A DNA stretch of 27,896 nt from CAZUZD01 sp964624465 (GTDB lineage: Bacteria > Planctomycetota > Planctomycetia > Isosphaerales > Isosphaeraceae), in assembly GCA_964624465.1 (NCBI GenBank), contig CAZUZD010000039.1:1-27896 (forward strand), read 5' to 3'. Positions 1 to 7,465 of this stretch are shown here, piece after piece. A program made the translations under genes and the position numbers. Below the pieces are notes generated by a model, which saw only the letters and a program-made list of their open reading frames with translations, did not search any database and was not told where the DNA came from. Every line of letters starts with the position of its first letter. The first letter of the stretch is position 1.

Positions 1-112
1 CCGTCGCGGGCGTCTGCGCGCCCGGACGGACGCTCTGGCAGCCGGCGGTGAGGGCCAGCGCGGCGGCCAGGGCCGCGCACCGCCGCAGTCGCGAGTTCCA
101 CCGGCAGGTCAT
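1..112 (-). CDS. Lipoprotein, N-terminal part only (runs off window)
   Basis: Only the first 37 codons lie in the window. The translation begins MTCRWNSRLRRCAALAAA and continues LALTAGCQSVRPG, a typical lipoprotein signal peptide: an Arg-rich n-region, an Ala/Leu core and a lipobox LTAGC with the lipidated Cys at residue 25. The start is set by a strong Shine-Dalgarno sequence, AGGAGG, 8 bases before the ATG. The gene follows the OmpA-like gene by 59 bases on the same strand, so it is probably the third gene of the secretin operon. Lipoproteins are common partners of secretins (pilotins, CpaD-type proteins), which fits the context, but nothing of the mature domain is visible and its function cannot be stated. 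Confidence 0.75.
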   Translation of the reverse strand, partial: MTCRWNSRLRRCAALAAALALTAGCQSVRPGAQTPAT

Positions 113-171
113 CCCGATCGCCTCCTGGTTCCGATTCGGTCGCGAAGCCCGGACTCTCCGATGCGGCCCGC

Positions 172-957
172 TCAGGGGCGGGTGCCGAATCCGGGGGTGA
201 CGGCCGGGGCGCTCAGGCCGCCGGAGGTGAAGCCGCCGTTGAAGGCGTCGCTGGTGCCGCCGCCCCCGCCGATCGCCCCGCCGCTGGAGACGTGGTTGAG
301 CTGCCGACCGTAGCCGACGATCGCCTCGGGTCCTCGCAGGCCGGTCGGCATCGGTGCCGCCACGATCACCCGCTCGGCCGGCACCGGGAACCCACCGGGC
401 GCGTTCAGGCCGGCGAGCACGGCCTGCCGCCGCGACTCCGCCAGCCCGGGGGCTCGCTCGATCGGCTCGATGACGACCGGCGCGTAGAGCCGGGGCAGCT
501 CGGCGGCGGTGCGGGCCAGCTTCTGCCGGCCACGCGCGTTGAGCTGATCGCTGTCGGCGACGAAGTCGAAGTCGTAGAACGTCAGCCGCGCCGCAGCGGC
601 GTTGCCGACCTGGGTGCGGCCGTGAGCGTAGAGCGAGGCGCCCAGGGGCGCCTCCTCGAATTCCTCGGGGTAACCGAGCAAGTGCTCCTGCAGGTGCCGT
701 CGGCACGCCGCCTTGTGCCGTCGCCGACCGAGCAGGCCGCGGCGCTCACCACACCCGCAATCGGCCACGGGGGCGGCGCCGGTCAGCTCGGGCGGCGCGT
801 CGAACGCCGTCGCCTCGGGCACCAGCGTCAGCGGCATCCCGGCGTCGGCGGCGGGCCCCTGCGCCCGGGCGGCCGGGGCCTGGCCCAGCGCGATCGCGAC
901 CAGGGCGGCGGCCAGCCGGGGGCGAGGGTCGGGGCGTCGGTTCGCGGTGGTCGGCAT
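172..957 (-). CDS. Secreted protein with OmpA/CpaD-like C-terminal half
   Basis: The product is 261 aa. An upstream in-frame codon at 981 would add eight residues, but AGAGGAG lies 8 bases before the ATG at 957, so this start is preferred. Residues about 13-32 form a signal peptide ending near ARAQG. A small Cys/Arg segment (C67, C69, C85) precedes a conserved-looking stretch LGYPEEFEEAPLGA (93-106). Residues about 124-185 resemble the OmpA/CpaD layout: a short strand, SDQLNARGRQKLART, a strand VVIEPIE, then an AESRRQAVLAGL helix like the RRAxAV helix of OmpA. The usual Asp/Arg peptidoglycan-binding pair of OmpA is not clear. The tail from 225 on is rich in Gly and Ser. It lies 46 bases after the secretin gene, so a periplasmic or outer-membrane accessory role is likely. 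The fold match is by eye only. Confidence 0.6.
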   Translation of the reverse strand: MPTTANRRPDPRPRLAAALVAIALGQAPAARAQGPAADAGMPLTLVPEATAFDAPPELTGAAPVADCGCGERRGLLGRRRHKAACRRHLQEHLLGYPEEFEEAPLGASLYAHGRTQVGNAAAARLTFYDFDFVADSDQLNARGRQKLARTAAELPRLYAPVVIEPIERAPGLAESRRQAVLAGLNAPGGFPVPAERVIVAAPMPTGLRGPEAIVGYGRQLNHVSSGGAIGGGGGTSDAFNGGFTSGGLSAPAVTPGFGTRP

Positions 958-1003
958 GGCGGGCACTCCTCTGGGGGACACTCGACTGGGTCCGGCGGCG
1001 GGC

Positions 1004-2947
1004 TCAGTCGGAGAAGCCGACGGGGCCCTGAACGTACTTCTGCTCCAGCTTCAGGTGCGCCCGCAGGTCGAACACGTCGTCCCAGCGGGTCGTCGAGCGG
1101 AAGTCCTTGCCGGTCCGCGACTCGATCCGGTTGAGCAGGAACAGCTCCAGGTCGTTCGGCTCCTTGACCTCGTCGCCGGGCAGGGGGGGCACCTGGCCGG
1201 GGCTCATGGCCTCGACAATGTAGGGCGTCACCAGCACGACCATCTCCTTCTCGACCCGCTGGGTGGAGGTGTTGCTGAACATCGGGCCGATGATCGGCAG
1301 GTCGCCCAGGCCGGGCACGCGGTCGGTGAAGCCGTCGAGGTTCACCTGGAGCAGGCCGGCGATCGCCAGCGTCTGGCCCTCGCGAAGCTCGACGGTCGTC
1401 TGGGCCCGCCGCACGTTCAGCCCCGGCACCGGCGAGCCGCCGGCGACCAGGGTCACGGCCACGGTGAAGTCGACCTCGCTGACCTCGGGCACCACCGAGA
1501 GCCGGATCACGTCCTCGTCCACCACGAACGGCAGGAATCCCAGCCGCACGCCGAACTCCTTGAACTGCACCGTCACCGTCGGGGCCACGCCGCCGGCGCT
1601 GACCTGCGGCACCGGCACCGGGAACTCGCCGCCGGCCAGGAAGCTCGCCGGATAACCGCTCATCGCCACCAGGTTCGGCTCGGCCAGGATCTTGAGCATG
1701 CCGTTGCGCCGGAGGGCGTTCAGGGTGAAGGCGAAGTTGCCGTCCTGGAAGATCCCGAAGACCGTCGTGCCGTTGCGCGAGCCCAGGGCGGTGGAGGGCA
1801 GGAACGCGGCGCCCCGGAGGTTGCGGCCGGGGATGACCGTGCTCTGGGCCAGGTCGCCCACGGCGGCCGCGGCGTTGTTCACGCCGGTGATCTGCGTGCC
1901 GACAATCGCGCCGGAGGAGGGGTCCACGCCCAGGAAGTTCGCCCCGATCCGCCGCAACGCGGTGCGGTTGAGCTCGGCGACGCGGACCTTGAGCATCACC
2001 TGCTGCGAGGTTGGCACCCGGAGCAGATTGATGACCTGGGGCCGGATGAGTTCCCCCTGCACGCTCAGCGGCCCGGCCAGCTCGCCCGAGAGCCGGCCCC
2101 GGGGATCGCGACCGGCGGCCAGCGGGTCCGGCTCGGGCGGCACGTCGCCGTCGACCGGCCCGGCCATCGCGTCCGGGGCGCCGCCGGCCGCCCGCTCGGG
2201 ATCGCCCACGGGCACCTCACGGGCGCCCGTCACCTGGTTGGCTCCCGAGTTCAGATACGCCTCGACCGTCTGGAGGATCTGGGCGATCTGCTGGTTGTTG
2301 CGGGCCTGACCCTCGACGACCACGTTGTTGCGGATCTGGCCGAGCCGCAGGCTGGTGTCGGGGAACAGGCCGCGGAGCTTGGCCTCGAGCACGCTGAGGT
2401 CGGCGACGACCCGGACCTCGAAGCTGTGCGTCTCGCCACGGCCGTCGATGATCGACAGGTCGGTGGTGCCGAACCGCAGGCCGGTGATGCGGATCTGGCG
2501 CGGGGAGACGGCCAGGAACTCGACGATCGTGGGGTCGCCCGAGGCGATGGTCGTCTCGCCGGGCCCGGCGGCGAGGTCCTGCTTGAGCGAGAGGATGCGC
2601 GACTGGCCCAGGATCACCTCGAAGGCCGCGTCGTTGCCCCGCAGGCCGTCGACGAACGCCGCCGTCGAGCCCGGTCCCTGCGCCGGCCGGGGGGCGGCCA
2701 GGTCGATCGTCGGGATCGACCGGGGCGTCTCGGGCTGGCCAAAGACCCCGGCGGGGCTGCCGGGGGCCGGCGGGATTGCCGGCAACTCGGCCGGGCCGTT
2801 GGACTCCGGCAGCGGGGCCGGCAGCGCGGGCAGGCCGAGCGACTGGCCCTGGCCCGACGTCGCTAGCCCCAGCCAGAGCAGCAGCCCCAGCGGCCGGTAC
2901 CGCTGCCGGCGCCCGGTCTGGCTCGATTCGGGCTTCGGTCGGCTCAT
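1004..2947 (-). CDS. CpaC/RcpA-type secretin of a Tad or type II-like system
   Basis: The 647-aa product forms the outer-membrane gate of a Tad pilus or type II-like secretion system. Residues 16-36 are a signal peptide. Residues about 105-180 match the pilus-secretin N-terminal domain (NDAAFEVILGQSRILSLKQ and onward). Residues about 183-233 look like a BON domain. Residues about 300-340 carry the pre-secretin segment QQVMLKVRVAELNR, and 400-580 are the secretin domain, including LKILAEPNLVAMSG and the family hallmark VPGLGDLPIIGPMFSN with VLVTPYIVE. A Pro/Gly-rich linker at 235-300 is poorly conserved. An in-frame codon at 3049 would add 34 residues that do not look like a signal peptide, so the ATG at 2947 was chosen; its Shine-Dalgarno is weak. 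Other Tad genes (CpaB, CpaE, CpaF, TadBC) are not in the window. Confidence 0.9.
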   Translation of the reverse strand: MSRPKPESSQTGRRQRYRPLGLLLWLGLATSGQGQSLGLPALPAPLPESNGPAELPAIPPAPGSPAGVFGQPETPRSIPTIDLAAPRPAQGPGSTAAFVDGLRGNDAAFEVILGQSRILSLKQDLAAGPGETTIASGDPTIVEFLAVSPRQIRITGLRFGTTDLSIIDGRGETHSFEVRVVADLSVLEAKLRGLFPDTSLRLGQIRNNVVVEGQARNNQQIAQILQTVEAYLNSGANQVTGAREVPVGDPERAAGGAPDAMAGPVDGDVPPEPDPLAAGRDPRGRLSGELAGPLSVQGELIRPQVINLLRVPTSQQVMLKVRVAELNRTALRRIGANFLGVDPSSGAIVGTQITGVNNAAAAVGDLAQSTVIPGRNLRGAAFLPSTALGSRNGTTVFGIFQDGNFAFTLNALRRNGMLKILAEPNLVAMSGYPASFLAGGEFPVPVPQVSAGGVAPTVTVQFKEFGVRLGFLPFVVDEDVIRLSVVPEVSEVDFTVAVTLVAGGSPVPGLNVRRAQTTVELREGQTLAIAGLLQVNLDGFTDRVPGLGDLPIIGPMFSNTSTQRVEKEMVVLVTPYIVEAMSPGQVPPLPGDEVKEPNDLELFLLNRIESRTGKDFRSTTRWDDVFDLRAHLKLEQKYVQGPVGFSD

Positions 2948-3007
2948 GGTCCCACCCTCGGCGGCCCCCGGGAGGGCGTGGTTCGATTGTTCCGGATACG
3001 TTGAGTT

Positions 3008-3040
3008 ATCGGCCTGGTGGGTTTGGGCCTTAAGGCCGAT
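3008..3040. promoter_or_regulatory. Inverted repeat with inner palindrome upstream of secretin
   Basis: ATCGGCCT (3008-3015) is repeated as AGGCCGAT (3033-3040), an 8-base inverted repeat with a 17-base spacer. The right arm overlaps a perfect 12-base palindrome, GGCCTTAAGGCC (3026-3037). It lies 61-93 bases upstream of the secretin start codon, where an operator or a 5' leader hairpin would be expected. No clear -35/-10 pair was found around it, so the role is inferred from position alone. Confidence 0.35.
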
Positions 3041-3304
3041 TGCGTCCAATCCGCGCCCCGTCGCGGTCGTCCGGCCGGCTCGCGTGGGCCACGGAACAGG
3101 CGGCGCCGGCGCACCAAAGCCTTTTTGGGGTCAGGGGTTCCGCGGTTCGGGCCTCCGCCGGAGTCGAGGCAATTCCGGATCAGAAGATGGCCGGGCGACG
3201 GAAGTCGGGGGCCGGGCCGACCGCGGCCGGGCGGGCGCGCGGTGTGTCTGCCCGCGACCTCGAAACCGGGTGCTCCACGGGTACCAGCCCGCACATCCGG
3301 TCAC

Positions 3305-3310
3305 TATACT
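3305..3310 (+). promoter_or_regulatory. Possible -10 element for the plus-strand GT2 gene
   Basis: TATACT matches five of six bases of the sigma-70 -10 consensus in otherwise GC-rich DNA, 126 bases before the GT2 start codon. No acceptable -35 hexamer is seen 16-19 bases upstream, and no extended -10 TGn precedes it, so this is a weak call. Confidence 0.25.
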
Positions 3311-3435
3311 GGGGCGGCACCGCCGGCCTTCCGGGGCCGGTGACGCGAGGTCTGGGACGGCGAGGCGGCCGGCGGCGGCAAGCCCGGCGAGATCGGGGCG
3401 GGCGAAGAGGCCGGCCGGTTGCGAGGGGATCGGAC

Positions 3436-4380
3436 ATGAGCCAGCCACGGGTGACGGTGGTCGTGCCGTCGTACAATCGTCCGGACCAGCTCCGCGCCTG
3501 CGTCGAGGCCCTGCAACGGCAGACCCTGCCGCCGGCGGACTTCGAGGTCGTGGTCGTCGACGATGGCAGCCCGACCCCCGGCGCTGACGCCCTGGCCGGA
3601 CTCGACCCGGCCGGCCCGGCCGTGCGGGTGATCCGCCAGCCGAACGCCGGCCCCTCGGTGGCCCGCAACCGCGGCGTCTGCGAGGCCATCGGCGCGCTGA
3701 TCGCCTTCACCGACGACGACTGCCGGCCCGATCCCGACTGGCTCGAGGCGCTGATGCGGTCGGCCGACGCGCGCCCCGATTGCCTGGTCGGGGGCACGAC
3801 CTACAACGGCCTGCCCGAGCTGCTCTTCTCCGAGGCCAGCCAGTTCGTCGTCGACCTGGTCTATGAGCACTTCAACCACCACCGCGACCACGCCTACTTC
3901 CTGACCAGCAACAACCTGATCTGCTCACGCGCCCGGTTCCTGGAGATGGGCGGGTTCGACACCGGCTTCGACCGCGCCGGCGCCGAGGACCGTGACTTCT
4001 GCGACCGCTGGCGGCTGGCCGGCCGCGGCATCGTGTGGGAGCCGTCGGCGCGGATCGAGCACCGGCACCCGCAGAACCTCCGCAAGTACGTGGACCTGCA
4101 CTACCGCTACGGCCGGGGCGCGCGGCGGTACCACGCCAACCGACTCCGCCGCGACTCGGGCACGGTGCACGAGGACGTCGCCTTCCACCGCTCGCTGCCC
4201 TGGCGCGTCTGGGGCCAGCTCGGCCGCTACTGCTCGCCCTGGCGGCGGCTCCAGGTCGTCTGGGCGCTCGGCCTCTGGCAGCTCGCCAACTGCGCCGGAT
4301 TCGCCGCCTCGCTGATCAGCGAGCCCCGGCTCGCGAGCAACGCGCTGGCCGAGCCCGTCCCGCTCACGCCGGGCGCCTGA
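3436..4380 (+). CDS. Glycosyltransferase family 2 (GT-A fold)
   Basis: The 314-aa protein should transfer a sugar from a nucleotide donor to a growing glycan on the cytoplasmic side of the membrane. It opens with the GT2 strand VTVVVPSYNRPDQL, has VVVVDDGS at 38-45, the ARNRG loop near residue 76, and the metal-binding DDD at 93-95 (IAFTDDDCRPDPDWL). A later GAEDRDFCDRW segment supplies the acceptor-activating acidic residues. There is no strong membrane helix, although residues about 270-290 are hydrophobic. The ATG at 3436 follows GAGGGGA at good spacing; the longer upstream reading lacks GT2 features. It is the only plus-strand gene of the glycan locus and ends 38 bases from the end of the convergent radical SAM gene. 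Donor and acceptor are unknown. Confidence 0.9.
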   Translation: MSQPRVTVVVPSYNRPDQLRACVEALQRQTLPPADFEVVVVDDGSPTPGADALAGLDPAGPAVRVIRQPNAGPSVARNRGVCEAIGALIAFTDDDCRPDPDWLEALMRSADARPDCLVGGTTYNGLPELLFSEASQFVVDLVYEHFNHHRDHAYFLTSNNLICSRARFLEMGGFDTGFDRAGAEDRDFCDRWRLAGRGIVWEPSARIEHRHPQNLRKYVDLHYRYGRGARRYHANRLRRDSGTVHEDVAFHRSLPWRVWGQLGRYCSPWRRLQVVWALGLWQLANCAGFAASLISEPRLASNALAEPVPLTPGA

Positions 4381-4418
4381 GGCTCGCGCCCCGGCCCGCC
4401 TCACCCCGCGCGGTCCGC

Positions 4419-5435
4419 TCAGCGCCGCGGGGGCGTCGACCTGGGCGTGCGTCGCGGGCGGAGCCGGCTGAGCTCCTGGCCAGCCAGGCTGATCGCCGTG
4501 CGGACCTGCTCGGCCACGCCGTGGCGCCGGCCCATGTACTGCAGCAGCTTCTTGCGGTTGAACAGCCCGTACCCGGTGCGCGGGCGGGCCGCCGCCAGCG
4601 TCGCCGACTGGCGGTCGCTGGCCTCCAGCGCCGCCAGCAGCTCGGCGTCGAGCAGCGCCTCGGTGGTGGCCTGCTGCGGCGCCCGCCAGTCGGGCCGACG
4701 GACCTGGGTGCTCGGGATCGCCCGGCCCACCGAGCCCAGGCAGTGGCCGCACGACCGCAGCGGCGCCGGGTCGTCGAGGTACGCCCGGAGCCTGGCCGCG
4801 AAGTCGGGGCCGGCCACGATCGGCAGGCCGTCGACGTGCGGGTCGTCGCGGAGCGCCTCGAGGACCTGCGGCAGGAAGATCGACGGCGGGCACTTGTGGA
4901 ACCGCCCGCGCTCGATGTGGTGGCACCGGCGGGTCTGGCAGGTGGCGTAGATCCGCTCGATCAGCCCGAGGTCGCGGGTGCCGTGCTCGGCGTGCGACTC
5001 GCGAAAGATCTCGGCCACCGAGATCGCCAGCCGCACGCCGTGCTCGTTCGCCCGCCGATGGCACCGCCGCACCTCCGCCGCCGTCTGCTCCTTGCCCGGG
5101 TAGGCCGAGACGACCACCCGGTCCACGGCCGCCCAGAAGCCGTCCCCCATGCGGTCCAGCAGCAGGCCGTTGGTCCAGACCTCGACGCGGTCGGCGATGC
5201 CCGAGGCGCGCACGACGGCGATCACCGCTTCGAGGTCGGGGTGCAGCAGCGGCTCGCCGCCCAGCAGCCGGGCCTCCTCGGCGTGGTACACGGTCGCCAG
5301 CGTCGTCAGGTCGGCGCGGAGGACGTCCAGGTCGACGAACTGCTTCGGCAGGATCGGCGAGAGGTGCGAGCAGGCGCGGCACGCCAGGTTGCAGTGGTGG
5401 GCGACGCTGATCTCGCAGTGCGGGTTGGTGATCAT
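4419..5435 (-). CDS. Radical SAM enzyme with SPASM/twitch-like C-terminal cysteines
   Basis: The 338-aa protein carries the radical SAM cluster motif CxxxCxxC at C15, C19, C22 (CNLACRAC), the GGEP motif at 59-62 that contacts S-adenosylmethionine, and TNG at 88-90. It should therefore cleave SAM to a 5'-deoxyadenosyl radical using a 4Fe-4S cluster. Further cysteines at 166, 171, 182, 229 and 232 (C-x4-C-x10-C, then CGHC) look like ligands of one auxiliary cluster, as in SPASM/twitch enzymes. It is the last gene of the minus-strand glycosyltransferase run, 95 bases after a GT2 gene, which suggests it modifies a sugar, a lipid carrier or a small peptide linked to the glycan. The start ATG at 5435 has only a weak GGAAC ribosome site; the longer upstream reading is a shadow of other genes. 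The substrate is unknown. Confidence 0.88.
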   Translation of the reverse strand: MITNPHCEISVAHHCNLACRACSHLSPILPKQFVDLDVLRADLTTLATVYHAEEARLLGGEPLLHPDLEAVIAVVRASGIADRVEVWTNGLLLDRMGDGFWAAVDRVVVSAYPGKEQTAAEVRRCHRRANEHGVRLAISVAEIFRESHAEHGTRDLGLIERIYATCQTRRCHHIERGRFHKCPPSIFLPQVLEALRDDPHVDGLPIVAGPDFAARLRAYLDDPAPLRSCGHCLGSVGRAIPSTQVRRPDWRAPQQATTEALLDAELLAALEASDRQSATLAAARPRTGYGLFNRKKLLQYMGRRHGVAEQVRTAISLAGQELSRLRPRRTPRSTPPRR

Positions 5436-5499
5436 GGGCGTTCCGCGGGATCGGGTCACCCGCCGGATGCCGGCAGGGTGGTGGGGGGCACGGGCCGTC

Positions 5500-5518
5500 G
5501 GCCGCCACACCGGCGGCC
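5500..5518 (-). other. Intercistronic hairpin between GT2 and radical SAM genes
   Basis: GGCCGCC (5500-5506) and GGCGGCC (5512-5518) pair perfectly around a 5-base loop, ACACC. The hairpin lies 12 bases past the stop of the upstream GT2 gene and 64 bases before the radical SAM start. There is no T-run after it on the minus strand, so it may be a processing or partial-termination element rather than a standard terminator. Confidence 0.4.
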
Positions 5519-5530
5519 CTCGGAGAGCCA

Positions 5531-6517
5531 TCAGCGCGCCGGTCGGCCCAGCCGCGTGCGCAGCCAGCGCCAGGCCCGCCGGGCGGCCGGGAGCCCGCCC
5601 TCCGGCGCGCGATACACCTCGCGCCAGCCGTGGCGGGCATCGAACTGCGACCGCTCCTTGGCGGCCTGATCCTCGGCCGACTCGAAGAGGCACTGCCGCA
5701 GGAATCCCCGCCGGGCCGACTCGAGCCGCAACCGCTGCTCCGCCTGGGGGACGCGATGCTTGGTCAGGATCCGGGTCAGCTCGCGCTCGTGGTGGTCGAG
5801 CGGTAGGTGCGTCGTGAGCCGGAAGCCCTCGCGGTGGTCGCGGTACAGGTAGAGGCACTCGGGCACCGCCCGGAACCGGGCCCCATGCTCGGCCATCACC
5901 CAGGGGAAGTCGTGGTCGTCGGGACCCACCGAATCGAGCGACTCGTCGATCCCGCCGACCGCCAGCCCGAGCTGGCGGCGCCAGCAGAGCAAATGCTTCA
6001 CCGGCGAGCCCCTGAGGAAATCCTCGCCCCGGATCGAGGCGCGCGCCGGGTACACGGCGCTGATCGGCCGGTCGTGCTCGTCGATGACGCGGCGGCTGGA
6101 GTGGAAGAAGTCGACCTCGGGATGCGCGGCGATCGCCGTCGAGAGGACCGCCACCGCCTGCGCGTCCCAGCAATCATCCCCCAGCAGCAGGGCCACGAAC
6201 TCGCTGGTCGCCGCTTGCATGCCCGTGTTGATGGCGCCCGCCAGCTTCCGCCCCGTGTTCGCGATCAGCCGCACCCGGGGATCGGCCAGCTCGTCGGCCA
6301 GCAGCGCCTCGAAGTGCGACCGGTCCTCGGGCTCGACGACGACCAGGGCCCGCCAGTCGGGCCTGGTCTGCGAGAACAGGCTCCGGCAGGCGGCCCGGAG
6401 GAACGGCTCGTGATAGTGCTTCAGCGGCACGATCGCCGTCACGGTCGAGCCGGTCGCCGCGCCGGTGCGGCCGGGTCGAGTCTCGGCGTCTGGGTCTGAT
6501 CGGGGTTCGGAATCCAC
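5531..6517 (-). CDS. Glycosyltransferase family 2, GTG start
   Basis: The 328-aa product has a GT-A domain starting at residue 25 (TVTAIVPLKHYHEPFLRAA), a donor-binding stretch ALVVVEPEDRS, the NTGRKLAGAINTGM loop at about 87-100, and the metal site LLLGDD at 111-115. The later GPDDHDFPWVMAEHG segment is the usual acceptor-activating region. A basic helix-rich tail (from about 260) could touch the membrane. The start is GTG at 6517: the minus strand reads GGGGAG seven bases before it, whereas the longer reading continues into the neighbouring gene. A 25-base gap separates it from the upstream GT2 gene, so the two are probably cotranscribed. It lacks a DxD and has GDD instead, which is acceptable for GT2. 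The sugar specificity cannot be read from the sequence. Confidence 0.85.
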   Translation of the reverse strand: MDSEPRSDPDAETRPGRTGAATGSTVTAIVPLKHYHEPFLRAACRSLFSQTRPDWRALVVVEPEDRSHFEALLADELADPRVRLIANTGRKLAGAINTGMQAATSEFVALLLGDDCWDAQAVAVLSTAIAAHPEVDFFHSSRRVIDEHDRPISAVYPARASIRGEDFLRGSPVKHLLCWRRQLGLAVGGIDESLDSVGPDDHDFPWVMAEHGARFRAVPECLYLYRDHREGFRLTTHLPLDHHERELTRILTKHRVPQAEQRLRLESARRGFLRQCLFESAEDQAAKERSQFDARHGWREVYRAPEGGLPAARRAWRWLRTRLGRPAR

Positions 6518-6542
6518 GGTGAGCTCCCCACGCCAGCGTGGA

Positions 6543-7421
6543 TCAGACTTCCAGATGCCGGAAGCGGTACGAGCCCGTGAGCTTGCCCACGCGCTTGCCC
6601 AGCTTGAAGACGAACTCGTGACGGGTCCGCTGGCGCTCGCCGCGGGGGCCGAGCACCGACCGGACCCCGAGGCGGGCCAGGTCGCGGTAGGCCCACCAGG
6701 CGATCCGGGGGCGTCCCAGGGGCGCCAGGGCCCTGGCATGCTTCTGGGTCCAGAGCACCGACCAGTGGCCGTGCTTGTACCCCTCGCCATAGAGCGATTG
6801 GAGGGTGTCGCGGTTGTGATGCCGCACCAGCGACTCGGGGGCATAGACCAGGCGGTAGCCCGCCTGATGGATCCGGAACGCGAGGTCGGAGTCCTGCTGG
6901 CGGAGGAACCGCAGGTCGAACCGGCCGACCGCCTCGAAGACCGGGCGCCGGCAGGCCCAGCTCATGCCGATGACGTACGGGAGCCGGGCACCGATGGCCG
7001 CCTCCTGGTCGTGGACCCGCTCGCCGAAGGCCTGGATCGGGTCGTCGGGGCAGAGCGCCCGGATCTGGCCGCCGACCATGCCGACCGCCGGATCCTCCAG
7101 GGGCCGGACCAGGGGCGCCAGCCAGTCCCGATCGACCACGCAATCGGCGTCGGTATTCGCCAGGATCGGATGGCTCGCCAGCGCCGCCGCCCGGTTGCAC
7201 GCGGCCGGCTTGCCCCGGACCGGCTCGGAGTCGATCCGGATGGCGGAACCATAGCGCGCCAGGATCGCCCGGGTCCCGTCGGTGGAGTCGTTGTCGACGA
7301 CGATGATCTCCCGGCGGTCGGCGGGGTAGTCGAGCGCCAGCAGCGCGTCGAGGCAGGGCCCGATGGTCCGCTCGCCGTTGAAGACGGCCACGATCACGGT
7401 GACGGCGGGCCACGCGGCCAT
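6543..7421 (-). CDS. Glycosyltransferase family 2
   Basis: The 292-aa protein begins MAAWPAVTVIVAVFNGERTI and shows IIVVDNDSTDGT (39-50), the KPAACNRAAA loop (71-80), the metal-binding DAD at 91-93 (ILANTDADCVV), and the acceptor-site segment LRQQDSDLAFRIHQAGY. This is a complete GT2 catalytic domain with a basic C-terminus. Two starts are possible. The ATG at 7421 puts the family strand near the N-terminus. A GTG at 7469 adds 16 Pro/Arg-rich residues but overlaps the stop of the upstream GT4 gene as GTGA, a pattern of translational coupling. I chose 7421, with moderate confidence. It sits between a GT4 and another GT2 in the same transcript direction, so it likely adds one residue to the same glycan. 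Confidence 0.87.
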   Translation of the reverse strand: MAAWPAVTVIVAVFNGERTIGPCLDALLALDYPADRREIIVVDNDSTDGTRAILARYGSAIRIDSEPVRGKPAACNRAAALASHPILANTDADCVVDRDWLAPLVRPLEDPAVGMVGGQIRALCPDDPIQAFGERVHDQEAAIGARLPYVIGMSWACRRPVFEAVGRFDLRFLRQQDSDLAFRIHQAGYRLVYAPESLVRHHNRDTLQSLYGEGYKHGHWSVLWTQKHARALAPLGRPRIAWWAYRDLARLGVRSVLGPRGERQRTRHEFVFKLGKRVGKLTGSYRFRHLEV

Positions 7422-7465
7422 CGGTGGTCTCGGGGGGGAAGGGGGCAGCCGGGACGATCGCCCGG

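Larger units (their letters stand above)
2948..3435. other. Divergent intergenic region between secretin and GT2
   Basis: This 488-base stretch separates the leftward secretin gene from the rightward glycosyltransferase gene and must carry promoters for both. I see no convincing coding sequence and no tRNA. It holds an inverted repeat (3008-3040), a TATACT element (3305-3310) and two copies of TTCCGGAT (2990-2997 and 3173-3180). The stretches around 2985-3010 and 3110-3127 are poorer in GC than their surroundings. ORFs that cross it appear to be chance readings of GC-rich DNA. Confidence 0.6.

Noticed and set aside
3037..3435. Possible tRNA or coding N-terminal extension in the secretin/GT2 gap
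   Set aside because: A GGTTCG segment looked like a T-loop but no acceptor stem or anticodon arm could be formed. The upstream extension of the GT2 ORF has no conserved features, while the ATG at 3436 has a good ribosome site.
4419..5435. Radical SAM enzyme as an anaerobic sulfatase-maturing enzyme for the nearby sulfatase
   Set aside because: The number and spacing of the C-terminal cysteines do not match the seven-Cys SPASM pattern of anSME, and the gene lies in the glycosyltransferase run, about 10 kb from the sulfatase.
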